DNA of 64,000 nt, from positions 81,213,501 to 81,277,500 of the forward strand of contig NC_069364.1 of assembly GCF_021730395.1 (NCBI RefSeq), written 5' to 3'. Source of the DNA: Mercenaria mercenaria. Lineage: Eukaryota > Mollusca > Bivalvia > Venerida > Veneridae. Positions within the stretch are counted from its first letter, which is position 1; each line of letters begins with the position of its first letter. The translations under genes and the position numbers were made by a program. Positions 24,403 through 35,962 of this stretch are shown here, one piece after another. The notes under the pieces are model-generated. The model was not told the origin of the DNA. It was given only the letters and a program-made list of their open reading frames with translations, and ran no database searches.

Positions 24403-24514
24403 AGCTGTCGATTTCCAGATTGCACCTCATTTAACTTTAAGAGATTTAACACCGAGAGCTCGCTTTTATTTGATTATTAAGCTATCGATGAGGTTTTGCA
24501 AGCTTGACCTAATA

Positions 24515-24570
24515 GGGAATCGATCCTACCGATTTTCGTCGCGAAGCGACGAAAATCGGGATCGAATCCC
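24515..24570. other. long near-perfect hairpin
   Basis: CCGATTTTCGTCGC (24529-24542), a GAA loop, then GCGACGAAAATCGG (24546-24559) give a perfect 14-bp stem. Outer arms GGGAATCGATCC and GGATCGAATCCC extend it with one mismatch and a bulge. Its role is unknown. GGATCGAATCC resembles a tRNA B box, so a decayed SINE is an alternative. Confidence 0.6.
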
Positions 24571-24639
24571 ACTACGGTAACATACGAGGGTATCCAAACA
24601 ACACATACTATCCAAATAAAAAAATATGGAGTTCCGGTT

Positions 24640-25286
24640 TAGACCATGGGCGTGCGACGACCCCGATGAAATTCGGGATATCACGGTCTTCGTTAATGTT
24701 AATAAGCGTCCGTCAGATCAGTAGGCGAAACGCAATATCCGCACAATAAGATGTCTGCGACCCGAAAGAATATTCAAAGTAAGCTGTTAATTAGCTAATC
24801 AGCCGGTAACGTGACTACACTGATATAATTTGTGATACAAACATGCTTTATTCAATACTGAGTAGCATTTTTAAACGGCGACATTTTGAATATTTTTATA
24901 TTTAGAGTGAGAGTGGATACTGTTACACTGGCGCCCACATTTTGAAAATTTGAGAAAACAAAAACATTCTCCAACGAGTTCTTCAGCTCGGGGAATGAGA
25001 GAATAGATTCACCCTTTGTGTCGCTTTTCAGATCGTATTTTAATTCCTTTCCGGTACTTTAGTTTCTTTGAACTTCTCTGTTACTTATTGAATTTTTAAA
25101 TTAGAAATCCGTGATTTTACTAGCAGGCATGACTGATAAATGGAATTATTTTACTTTTATATAGAATATGGACGGCACTCCAGTACAGCATGTGCATGGT
25201 TGGACCTGTTGACATTTTTAGAAACGTGAGTAACTAACTTTCCATTATATAATAATAATGTAAACAAACACCCCACCCATAAAAAG
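24640..25286. other. no gene seen
   Basis: Mixed-composition intergenic DNA with no supported feature. Confidence 0.4.
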
Positions 25287-25915
25287 CATTGCTCAGCCTT
25301 AGAAATATAGGGAATCGGGTCGGCTTATAGAAAAAAAATATAGATATTTCTTTCAAACTTGGTTCATATGACACAAATTAAAATAAAAATAACTTGGTTG
25401 ACTTCAGTTTTGGTAGAATTATTTCCCCTTTTCAGATTTTTATGACGCATAATTTTTGAAGTCCAAAAAAATTATGCGTTAATGCATTACATTATGCTAT
25501 TTGCGTTTGTTTCGTATATTCCACACTCATTTGACACCGTGCAAGTTGAGCTTATGATTCTGCCAATAAGCTGTGCTCAGCCTAAATATAGGGAATCGGA
25601 TTGGCTTATAGAAAAAATATAGATTTTAAACAGGCTGGTAACATTGCCCGATCTGGCTTTCGACATAAAAACTAACATTTTTTGAAAAATAGTAAAGATA
25701 TTTCTTTCAAACTTGGTTCATATGACACAAATTAAAATAAAAATAACTTGGTTGCCTTCAGTTTGGTAGAATTATTTCCCCTTTTCAGATTTTTTATGAC
25801 GCTAATTTTTGAAGCCCAAAACAAAATTATGTGTTAATGCATACATTAATCATTTCATTATGCTATTGGCGTTTTTTGTATATACCACACTCATTTGACA
25901 CCGTGCAAATTGTCA
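25287..25915 (+). repeat. local tandem duplication (~275 and ~345 bp copies)
   Basis: Copy 1 (25287-25560) and copy 2 (25570-25915) share, in order, AGGGAATCGG, ATTTCTTTCAAACTTGGTTC, a long run around AAAATAAAAATAACTTGG, TTATTTCCCCTTTTCAG and CACTCATTTGACACCGTGCA. Copy 2 has about 70 extra bases near 25625-25690. Identity is high outside that insert, so the event is moderately recent. Confidence 0.8.
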
Positions 25916-28309
25916 ACAGTCGGGATAGCGTTGATAAGCACAACTTGGCGCAGACAAGCAATTCGATCTTTCTTTGGAATATGTAATACTGTTTACATGT
26001 CGTACTGATACAACCACATTTTAAAATAAATCCGTATTGATATGGCCACATTTTAAGATTAAGTCATATCTGATCCCTAACAAATTCGTAATTACAAAAA
26101 TACCGCCCTTATCTGGAGCTCTGAAGCATGCTCGATTAGTTGGTCAGAAATATGAAGGAATTGAATTCAAACTGTTCCATAAATGCAAGAGTTTAAGAAC
26201 CATAATCATGCAGAAGATGTAATTACTTTCACAAATCACAGGGCTCAAATTTTGGACTCGCTAAATACAAGTCAGTTTCATGGAATGCGGTTAGATAAAA
26301 ATTTCACACAATTTATTTTGCAAATACAAATAATAGTCAAAATTGTTGCGGTTTTGGTTAATGATTGTAGATTCGCTTTCATTTGAGGATAACAGAAAAC
26401 ACAACATCTTTTTGGTAGCATTTTTTTGTTGTATGGATTACTGATTATATTAAAAGAAATGTAGAGGGTCTATCTTATAATTAAATCTAGAACGCAGGCT
26501 ATCTTACTAATTCTTACATGTATACAGTTGAATCGGTATTTATAATATTAAGTACGAAAATTTGCCTTGCTGTAGTTTCAGCCAGTAGTTAAGTTACGCA
26601 TCAATGATGCATTCGAATTACTTTGAGGGTCATTTTGAGTTATAACGCACAAAATTGTATGCCAAGGAAAACCGTGCAAACAATATTGATGCTCTAGCAT
26701 GATTTTTTAGGATATTCTAACATTTTTAATTGAAAGTCTAAATTTGCAAGTAGATTTCAGATTTAGCAACAGAAAAAAAAAAAGCTAGTGCTAAATTTGC
26801 AGTACGTTGGTCAAAAAAGTTAAATTTGAGCTCTGCAAATGCAAACTGAAGCCGCTCACATTACTTGTTGTCCGATGCATTCAATTCCTGTTCTTAGGAA
26901 TCCCAGTCGGTCATGTCCAAAACAATATGATGAAGTATTTGAGGGTATGAGCTAGACCAGTTGTTTTATGTTTTCAAAATTCAGCTTTAAGTTCAGGCAT
27001 GTGAAATAATAATTTGATGTCAGGCTTGGAAAATTTTCTATTTGGTTGCCAGAATGGGTTAGTTGAAATCTGAATTTTGTACACTGCACACATACTCAAA
27101 TATGTTTAAAGTTATATTTATACATTTATGAATCATGACCGTCACATACCAATAAACAATTTTAGCATTTTGTCGGCTCCTGTGTTCATACTAAACTGAA
27201 GAAGGCAGAACAGATTCTTCTAGCTGCTTTACAGTCTGTTTTTTGCCTTTTAATGATATCGAGCAAAGTGAAGGTCAATGACCACCAAGTCAAAAAGGTA
27301 CCTGGAATTCGCTGGGTTAAAGTAATGTTTTGCTGTTCGGGCTGGTCAGTCGTGTAAACAAACCTATACTCATACAGTGACTTTTCTTTTTCAAAACTGA
27401 AATTTTTAACCGCATTTACTTTGTTTCATTGTACATTTTGACAAAATTTGCTACTGTTTTATTTTCATTAAAAAAGTTTTATTTCACAAATTTCTCCCGC
27501 CATGCTAATAATATAATTGGGGTCATTTGAATGGCATGAAAATTGAAAAACTGCAAAAAAGATGTTTGCCCTTAGACCTTTGAAATTTCAAAAAACTGCT
27601 GGTTGTCATGTTTTCTAATTTGCTCACTTTTTCACTATTTTCAGGCATCTTGGTCTATATACAGAGTATTGTTGTACTGCTCCAAAGTGCTTGTTGACAG
27701 ACTGAAACCACTTGCTTGCAGCTCATAAGGTATTTATCTTTCTTTTTTCTTTATTATATAGTTGCAGCTGTGGGCAGCAGTTTCATTTATTCAAAAAGCA
27801 TGATAATACTGTATACAAATTAGTATTTGTGTGGACAGATTTTTGCGATTGAGTCAGTGCACAGAATTAAATACAAGGAACATTAGGCGTAAAAAAAAAT
27901 TGTCTGTTTCCTGTATCCTGACTACCATAAATTTTTTGCCAGACCTAAATGTTTTTATGGCCTTTGAGAACAATTTTTTTTTCAAGTTGCAAAACTGCAC
28001 TTTTTATGCTTTAAACATGGACAGTGATGTTATAAATCAACTTCCTAATGCTCTAGAGGCATAACACCCCTATTTGTATTTATTTTTGACACAAAAATAA
28101 TTTCCAAAAGTCTCCCTAAAATAATTTTAAAAAATCCAAAGAAAAAGTTTTTCCGACCTACCTACCCTAACTTTTTTTAGCATGTTACCGGAAATAAAGA
28201 AATTTGTTTTAGGCCTTAGTAAAGACTCCCATTTCATTTTCTTGATGAAAAAACATTTCTGGACAAAACCATAAAAATTAATACATGTATGCAAATGTAA
28301 ACAATTATT
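25916..28309. other. no supported gene; one possible untranslated exon at ~27645-27729
   Basis: AT-rich with only chance-length open frames. CACTATTTTCAG followed ~85 bases later by CATAAG|GTATTT could bound a small exon (27645-27729) of an unknown transcript; it has no coding potential by itself. Confidence 0.3.
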
Positions 28310-28360
28310 AGCTCAATCACATGTCACAGGGTGACAACATGAGTTGATGTTCGTCATGTG
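28310..28360 (+). repeat. left-end fragment of a pearl/HINE-like element
   Basis: TTAGCTCAATCACATGTCAC, the GTCACAGGGTGAC hairpin and a GAGTTGATGTTCGTCATG segment resemble the left caps at 2577 and 32618. Confidence 0.4.
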
Positions 28361-28694
28361 TCAACAATTTGTAAAAAATCTTCTTCAGAACCTTTGGGCA
28401 GATTTACACCAAACTTCACAGAATGATCATGGGGTGGTCCTTTTTCAAAATTACCCAAAGAATTTAATTCCATATAGAACTCACCGAAAAGAAAAACTGA
28501 AAATCATTTCTTGTCAGAAATTGTTAGCCGGCAGGGCTTTTCATCCTTATATGACAGAGGCCTATATTCGGCCACTTCCCAATCCAAAAATATTGCATTT
28601 GCAAGGTAACATTTCCCAAAAATCACATCAACAAATGGTTTAATTTTGTTTACAGCTTAGTATTACCGGAGGAAGCGGTTCTCAGATATTGATT

Positions 28695-28812
28695 TTTTAG
28701 TGAGCTTTTGTGTGATCGCGCTGCGTCCGTCGTCCGTCCGTAAACTTTTGCTTGTCACCACTCTAGCAGTCACATTTTTCATGGGATCTTTATGAAAGTT
28801 GGTTGGGGTCCT
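28695..28812 (+). repeat. pearl/HINE-like element fragment (left cap, one core piece)
   Basis: GTGAGCTTTTGTGTGATCGC, then GTCCGTCGTCCGTCCG, then CACTCTAGCAGTCACATTTT and TCTTTATGAAAGTTGGT. It is a related but distinct subfamily of the 143-bp-core element, cut after about one unit. Confidence 0.7.
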
Positions 28813-28851
28813 TTTTATCAATTTTACAATGTTTGATTTGTGTTTTACAGG

Positions 28852-29015
28852 TTTTACTTCTGAGAGCAGGCAGCTACAAAATGGAAGGTCAACAAATCCA
28901 GTATACTGAAAAGCAAGAAAGAAACACCAGAAAATATGAAAAGACAGAAATACAAGGGAACTTGAATAAAAAAAAACTTTTAAGGATAGGAATTCAGGAT
29001 TTACTTGGAAACTAA
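28852..29015 (+). CDS. possible terminal coding exon, unrecognised
   Basis: After an acceptor-like GTTTTACAG, an ATG at 28881 opens a frame of 44 codons ending at TAA 29013-29015. The translation is polar and Lys/Glu/Gln-rich (MEGQQIQYTEKQERN). It could also be in frame with upstream sequence through the acceptor. There is no family match and no downstream poly(A) signal nearby. It may be chance. Confidence 0.2.
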
Positions 29016-29095
29016 ATTTTTTTTTAGAGCAGCAGTGATTGACTAAGCTCTGTTACTTTAAGAGATAATGTATTATCACATTGGTGTTGTTATTG

Positions 29096-30128
29096 TCGAG
29101 CCAGCTTGTGGAAGCGAAGACATAGTTGTCCAAATGTCTGTTCGGTGTATGTGCGTGCGTGCGTGCGTCAGGATTTGTTGTCCAGACCATATCTGGACAT
29201 GCATGGAGCAATCTTGTTTATATTTGGTAGAATGTTAACCTCAGTGAGGACGGAGTGTCATGCACAAACCCCAGGTTCCTATCTCAAAGGCCAAGTTCAC
29301 ACTTACAGGTCAAAGGTCAAATTCAAAAATGACTGTCCGGAGCATTTCTTCTTCATGCATGGAGGGATTTTGATGTAACTTGGCACAATTGTTCACCATC
29401 ATGAGATGGAGTGTGATGCGCAAGAACCAGGTCCCTAGGTCTAAGGTCAAGGTCACACTTAGAGGTCAAAGGATACAAGAATGACAACTTTGTCCGTAGT
29501 ATTTCTTCTTCATGCATGGAGGGATTTTGATGTAACTTGGGACAAATGTTCACCACCATGAGACGGAGTGTCATGCGGAAGAAACCAGTTCCCTAGGTCT
29601 AAGATCAAGGCCACACTTAGAGGTCAAAAGTCAGATACAAGAATGACTTTGTCTGGAGCATTCTTTTTGATGCATAGAGGGATTTTGATGTAACTGGCAC
29701 AATGTTCATCATCATGCGACAGAGGGTCATGCATAAGATCCTAAATTACTTCCCTTTGTTGTTACTATAAATAGCTTACATTTGTAACTTTTTTATTACT
29801 GGTCATAGGGAAAAATCAATACCACTTTTCTGTAGTACAACATGCATGTTACATCCAATTTTCAGGTGTATTTTGACCTATCTCTGTGGTGAGCGTTTTT
29901 GTTTGGATCTTAGAATTTTTTTATATTTTTTTTTTTTTTTTTAAATTTTTTTTTTTAAATTTACGTCCTTGTTGTTACTGTAAATAATTTATATGTAACT
30001 TTTTGCAATCTCTTTATTTGGCATAAATGTTTGCCTCAATGAGACAAGGAGTGTCATGTACAATTCCCAGTCCTTTTGACAGCTGACGGGCTGGACATAT
30101 TGCCCATGGGCATCTAGTTCTCATAAAA
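29096..30128 (+). repeat. second pearl/HINE-like family, ~165-bp tandem core
   Basis: The left end (GTCGAGCCAGCTTGTGG) is followed by a GTGCGTGCGTGCGTGCGTC tract. About four core units follow, each with TTCATGCATGGAGGGATTTT, GATGTAACTTGGCACAA and an AGGTCAAAGGTCA-type motif. A poly-T region (29920-29960) interrupts the 3' part. The right end has TTGACAGCTGACGGGCTGGA and the palindrome GCCCATGGGC (30103-30112). The left GAGCCAGC and right GCTGACGGGCT are loosely inverted. Confidence 0.75.
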
Positions 30129-30299
30129 CATACTAAAGTTTCATTAATCTTATTTTAGATAATTGTTTTCTGGTTTATTTTGTAAAGAATGTCTACTACA
30201 TTGTAATTAACAAAGTTACAGTAAAGTAATATTTTTCATGAGATTTTAAAGAGAATGTTCTGTTATACCCCCATGTAGTAAGCTTGTCTGTCTTTCAGT

Positions 30300-31100
30300 T
30301 AGTAGGTTTTCATGGCTTCCAGATGATAACTCATGAAAAGCTTGACCGATTTAAATATTTTTTGGTACATAGGTACAGGTCAAGACGACTTTGGGGTCAG
30401 TAGGTCAAAGGTCAAGATAACTTGCAAAGGCTTTGGCCTGGGATCATAGCTTTTGTAACACAGGTGTAACATGATAAAATACAGGTTGTTTGAATTTGAG
30501 GTCAATAGATCAAAGGTCAAGGTCACAGTGACAATGAACAGTTGAACCGTTTCCGAATGATAACTTGAGACCTTGAGCCTAGGATGATAAAGTTTGGTAC
30601 ACAGGTGTCACATCATGAAATACAGGTCAAGTTTTACTTTTGACAGCTGGCGGGCTCGACATATTGCCCATGGGCATCTAGTTCTCATAAAACAAACTAA
30701 AAACAGGCAATGTTTTTCAGATTATAACTTGAGAATGCTTGAGCCTAGTATCATGAAAATTGTTAGGGAGGTTGATTATGACCAGCAGGTGACCCCTAAT
30801 GATGTTGAGGTCACAGGTCAAGGTCACACTGACCCGGTTCTTTAAAATAATGCACGGAGGGGCACCTGGGGTCTTCCTCCACCATTAAAACTAGAAAGTC
30901 GCCTTATGACCTATCTTGTGTTGGTGTGATGTTAAATTCAACAAAATAACGGTTCTTTAAAACAGTTTTTGGACAATAACTTCAGGATGCTTGGGTTGAG
31001 AAACACAAAATTTAGTACAAGGTGGTCTGACCAGCAGATACCTGTATTGATTTAGAGTTCCAAAGGTCAGGATGACTGGGAACATTAAACCTTTCCATAC
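30300..31100 (+). repeat. third tandem-core repeat (~170-bp units) with inserts
   Basis: Units carry GATAACTCATGAAAAGCTTG, GATAACTTGAGACCTTGAGC or TAACTTGAGAATGCTTGAGC, then TTGGTACA-CAGGTGT and AGGTCAAAGGTCAAG. A 60-bp copy of the right end of the previous family (TTTTGACAGCTGGCGGGCTC through GCCCATGGGC) lies at 30637-30700, and a SINE tail lies at 30845-30950. Confidence 0.7.
30845..30950 (+). mobile_element. SINE 3' tail fragment
   Basis: TAATGCACGGAGGGGCACCT through GTTGGTGTGATGTTAAAT matches the 3' body of the SINE copies at 38945, 60203 and 61247. Only the last ~105 bp is present. Confidence 0.75.
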
Positions 31101-32162
31101 AACAAGGTGAGCTTTTGTGATCGCCTGGTGTCCGATGTCCGTTCAGTCCGTCGTCAACAATTGGACTGTTAACACTTTAGAGGTCACAATTTTGACCTAA
31201 TCTTATGAAACTTGGTCAGAATATTAACCTTAATAAAATATTGGACACATTTGATATTGGGTCATCTGGGATCAAAAACTAGGTCACAAAGTCAAATCAA
31301 AGGAAAAGCTGGTTAACACTGTAGAGGTCACAGTTAAGACTGTATCTTCTTGAAACTTGGTCAGAATCTTGATGATCTTGCTGATCTCAAGGTCCAATCT
31401 GAATCTGGGTTATGTAGGGTCAAAAACTAGGTCACTAGGTCAAATCAAAGAAAAAACTAGTTTACACTCTAGAAGCCACATTTATGACCATATCTTAATG
31501 AAACTTGGTCAAAATGTTAATCTTAATGATCCATAGATCAGATTAAAATCTGGCTTAAGTGGGGACAAAAACTAGGTCACCAGGTTAAATCAAGGGAAAA
31601 GCTTGTTAACATTCTAGAGGTCAAAATTTTGGCCCAATCTTAATGAAACTTGGTCAGAATGTTACTCTCAATAAAGTATTGGAGGAGTTTGAAATTGGGT
31701 CATCTAGGGTCAAAAACTAGGTCACGAGGCCAAATCAAAGGAAAAGCTTGTTAACACTGTAGTGGCCTCATTTATGACCATATCTTAATGAAACTTGGTC
31801 AGAATTTCAATCTTGATGATCTATAGGCCAAGTTAAATCTGGGTCAGGTGGGATTAAAAACTAGGTCACTAGGTCAAATCAAAGGAAAAGCTTGTTAACA
31901 CTCTAGAGGCCACATTTATGACTGCATCTTCATGAAACTTAAACAGAATGTTAATCTTGATGATCTTTAAGTCAAGTTTGAATCTGGGTCATGCGGGGTC
32001 AAAAACTAGGTCATCAAGTCAAATCAAAGGAAAAGCTAGTTAACTCTTTAGAGGCTACATTTATGATCATATCTTAATGTAACTTGGTCAGAATGTTATC
32101 TTGATGATCTTTAGGTCAATATGTCAGGTGAGCGATACAGGGCCATCATGGCCCTCTTGTTT
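31101..32162 (+). repeat. pearl/HINE-like element, copy 3: ~143-bp core, near complete
   Basis: It starts AAGGTGAGCTTTTGTGATCG with the GTCCGTCGTC tract and contains about seven core units. It ends TCAGGTGAGC (32124-32133) and a perfect 3' hairpin AGGGCCAT/ATGGCCCT (32139-32155), then CTTGTTT. Only the left arm of the 5' hairpin is missing. Same family as 2577-4590 and 10690-11912. Confidence 0.82.
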
Positions 32163-32617
32163 ATTTGTTCTTGTTGTAAGAGAAATTGTACATTTTAGAA
32201 TACAGATTACAGCAAGTCACATTTTCTTTATTTTGACAATACTTATTTCAAAGCCTGACAAAAGTATCCAGTACTGTTATTACAAGTTGTTATTCACAGT
32301 TCAGCTCTATTTCTTGTATGGATAAAACAAATTATGTGATCTGTGATCATTATAAATGTGTATACAGATAAACCTTAAACATGTGAACATTTTATTCAAT
32401 AAATAAAGTGTAATGCAAAATTAGGATTTGTTTTATGAGTAATTTCAGAATTACACTTAACACAAACAGAAAAAAATCAAGCCTGCACAAGAAGGCTAAT
32501 ATGTCTCCCTAAACTGAGCTCTTAACCTGCGATGGTGCAAATAGATTGTTTATGTGTGTCTGTCTGTTAAGTCTTGTTAACAGTGAGTTGCAATCTAGTA
32601 ACTTTTCAGTTTGTATG
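32163..32617. other. no gene seen
   Basis: AT-rich. AATAAATAAAGTG at 32396-32409 is a possible poly(A) signal, but no transcript can be tied to it. Confidence 0.35.
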
Positions 32618-32730
32618 ATTTTTAGCTCACCTGAGGTGTGAGCTGATGTGATCACCTTAAGTCTGTCATTGTGTTTCTCAACAATTTGCCTGTTAACACC
32701 CTAGTAGACAGTTTTTTTTTAAATGTTAAA
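32618..32730 (+). repeat. pearl/HINE-like left-end fragment
   Basis: TTTTTAGCTCACCTGAGGTG, GAGCTGATGTGATCACC and CAACAATTTGCCTGTTAACA match the left cap of the 143-bp-core family. It is cut off before the first full core unit. Confidence 0.7.
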
Positions 32731-33998
32731 GGGATGAGTTGAAGTCTGATCGATTCCCGATTGAGGCAGTGCCTTATTTCATATTATTACATACATTACC
32801 CATTTGTTTCCAGGTTTGTTACATACATATGCATTTTTATCAAGCTTTCGATTGTTGTTTGTTAGCTCTGTTTTATTTTTACGAATAAACATAGCAGAGT
32901 TATACTTTTTGTTTTCATTTATAGTGTTTAATGTTTTGCAAGTACGTTAAATTTGAATGCATATTTGTATAATTTAGCAGTGGGAATGCCAGTTCACCAA
33001 AATGACTTATTCATTAGAGTGCATGCTAACACTTTGCATCTTCTTTGTGTTAAAAAACTCTTGTCTGAAATCAATTTTTGCAATGAATGTTTGTAACGTT
33101 TATTAACGGGTTTACTCACAAAGAGGCCGTGCTTACCAGTATAGAGATTACCTAGCAAAATCGTAGGAATAAAGTCTATAACCACAGGTGTAGTAAATAA
33201 ATCCCTTTTTATGTTCTGTATATACACACATTTTCAATTTTAAGGTTTGTCATCACTTAGACTTCATCTTCGTTACTTGATGTGGCGTCAGTAGCTGATC
33301 TATAGCAGTCAACAATACAAATATTATTTAACAATAAGATTAGAATAGTCATATAAGAAGTATATAGTAATAACATTTTCAGCATTTATTCCGCCATAGA
33401 GTTGAGTCTCACACTCAACTTTGTACATGAAATATGAAAGTAAAAAAACCAAATATTTTGATAAGTACATATGAGACTTAAACTATATATAATGGAAAAG
33501 TGGGTCTTTTGCACCCAACTATATTTTTTACCGTTTCTCCAACTGTCTAGGGGTAGGGGGTTACCCCTATGAAACTAGCCTAATGAGTTAGGAACAGGTA
33601 AGTGGGTCTCTTTGATTATAACTGATTGATGGGTCAAAATTTTATATAAAATCTATATAGGGACCCATTATTTAACCAACTTCTTGTTTTTTTTTATCAA
33701 AATATATGCATACACGACCTTCAATCAAACGATGTAAAACTTAAAAATAAGGAAAGGTTAGGAAAAACTGTTACGAAGTAAATTGCTGCCAAGTAAGCAC
33801 AGAATGTACAAACTCTGCTAAGATCAAGTAATCTTTAATAATGTTTATTTCTTTCTTCATAATGAAGCTGTTATTTTCTCAGACAAGCCATTTTTTCTAT
33901 AGCCTCATTTCAACGATTAAAGGTAAAAGAAGAAGCTATTTAAGAGGATTTTATGGTAGAGATATTTATCTTAAAGGATTAAAACGACTGATAACTAT
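32731..33998. other. no gene seen
   Basis: AT-rich spacer up to the foldback element; no supported open frame. Confidence 0.4.
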
Positions 33999-34020
33999 GG
34001 TGGCTGATTTTTGCCATTTC

Positions 34021-34498
34021 GTGTTGGCGTGTCGGCGGGGCGAAAACACGACAAATTTTACGCGAAAACTCGACGTTTTAAAGGGCGCCGACACGACAGA
34101 TTTATCTGTCGAGTTTTCGTATTGGCGGGTATAAATATGTCGTGTCGGCGCCCTTTATTTGTCGTGTTTTCGTGTCGGCCGGGCTATTTGTCGTGTTTTC
34201 GTGTTGTCGTGTTTTCGCCCCGCCAACACGAAAACACGACAAATACATTATTTGTCGGGTTTTCGTGTTGTCGTGTCGGCGGGGCGACAACACGAAAACT
34301 CGACAAATTAGGTATTTGTCGAGTTTTCGTGTTGTCGTGTTTTCGCACCGCCGACACGAAAACACGACAAATACATTATTTGTCGAGTTTTCGTGTTGTC
34401 GTGTAGGCGGGGCGACAACACGAAAACTCGACAAATTAGGTATTTGTCGAGTTTTCGTGTTGTCGTGTTTTAGCCCCGCCGACACGACAACACGAAAA
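34021..34498. repeat. left hairpin array: 64-bp units in alternating orientation
   Basis: TTTGTCG starts at 34251, 34315, 34379 and 34443, exactly 64 bp apart. Each unit is near-palindromic around a GGCGGGGC or GCCCCGCC centre, and successive centres alternate strand. Linkers alternate between ACATTA and TAGGTA, so the true period is 128 bp. Confidence 0.85.
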
Positions 34499-35562
34499 AA
34501 ACGACATTTTTTTTTCAGTTTTCAGACATCTCTTATAAAATGTAGAGTAATATGAAGTGTATGTATGATTGACCTGGTTCCAGATATATTTTATTTGTGT
34601 GAGGGGAGCGGCAACAGTTAAGAATGAAGGCGGCATCGGCGAGCCGAGTGGGGATAGGTACGGAAAGGGTTAAACCCTTATGTTAGGTGGGTCAGGGCGT
34701 ATCTGCCTTTAAATGTTTGAAATATATGTATAAAATGGTGGCCTCTGCTGCATTTTTGAGCCCAAATTTTGAGGTACCGGGGTTGGGTATTTCGTGTGAA
34801 AAAGTTAATCTTCACTGAAGCCCACACATATACGCAATTATTTTTCTATTTGTACAGGCTCGTGTCCTGGGCCCAAACCAAAACCCCAACCCCCAAAGTG
34901 ACCTGTACTCGTCATAGTTGCACCCAACCAAACTATTTTGGCAAAGGAATAATATTTTTTTCACAATTTAGACCCAAAAATGCAATAGAGGCCATCATTT
35001 CATTCCCATATTTCAAAAATGTCTGTGAGGATACCCTGTGACCCCCTGAATCGGAGGGAATGACCCCCTGACGTATCTCAAATTTTGGGAAAAAATGCAG
35101 AAGGCACCACCATTTTATACCTACATTTCAAAAATGATAAGGGAAAGACGCCATGACTCCACTGTCAGGATGGGGTTAACCGTACCTCAATATTTGCAGC
35201 TGAAGCCAACATTTTATATATGTATTTCAAACATTTAAAGGCAGACACGCCCTGACCAACCTACTCCACTTGGCTCGCCAATGCCGCCTTCATTCTTTAA
35301 CTGTTGCCGCTCCCCGCACCCCAATGAAATATCTTTTTTTTTGGAACCGGATCAGTAATACTTACAGTTCGTGTGCTTAAAACGATAACTGACATCTGAC
35401 ATTATTCTACTGTTTTATAACCTCAAATCTCCTAATGCAGCTTTAAGGAATATATAAATAAATTTTGAATTGGTGGTTCGTTCGAATAGAAAGAAAAATG
35501 CTTCTAAAACCCTTTTCCACTGGCTTCAGAATAACTCTACACTTTATAAGAGATGTCCAAAA

Positions 35563-35962
35563 AGAATTTGTCGAGTTTTCGTGTTTTCGTGTCGGCGGGG
35601 CGAAAACACGACAACACGAAAACTTGACAAATAATGTATCTGTTGTGTTTTCGTGTTGTCGTGTCGGCGGGGCGAAAACACGACAAATACCTTATTTGTC
35701 GAGTTTTCGTGTTGTCGTGTCGGCGGGCGAAAACACGAAAACACGACAAATAAAAGGCGCAAACACGACAAATTTATACCCGCAAATACGAAAACTCGAC
35801 AGATAAATCTGTCGTGTCGGCGCCCTCTAAACGTCGAGTTTTCGCGTAAAATTTGTTGTGTTTTCGCCACGCCGACACGACAACTCGACAAATTAGGTAT
35901 TTGTCGTGTTTTCGTTTTTTCGTGTTGTCGTGTTTTCGCCCCGCCAACACGACAACACGAAA
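35563..35962. repeat. right hairpin array (inverted partner of 34021-34498)
   Basis: Same words in opposite order. The outer unit with GGCGCCCTCTAAACGTCGAG and CAGATAAATCTGTCG mirrors the left arm's CGACGTTTTAAAGGGCGCC and CAGATTTATCTGTCG. Units here are less regular than on the left. Confidence 0.8.

Noticed and set aside
24025-24580. Three overlapping open frames of 61-118 codons
   Set aside because: They run across a dispersed repeat, a foldback end and a hairpin in different frames and show no conserved motif.
34011-34555. Several overlapping open frames of 100-137 codons on both strands (also 35465-36008)
   Set aside because: They all translate the same hairpin repeat in every frame. 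The repeat simply lacks stop codons, and there is no start context, splicing or protein-like composition.
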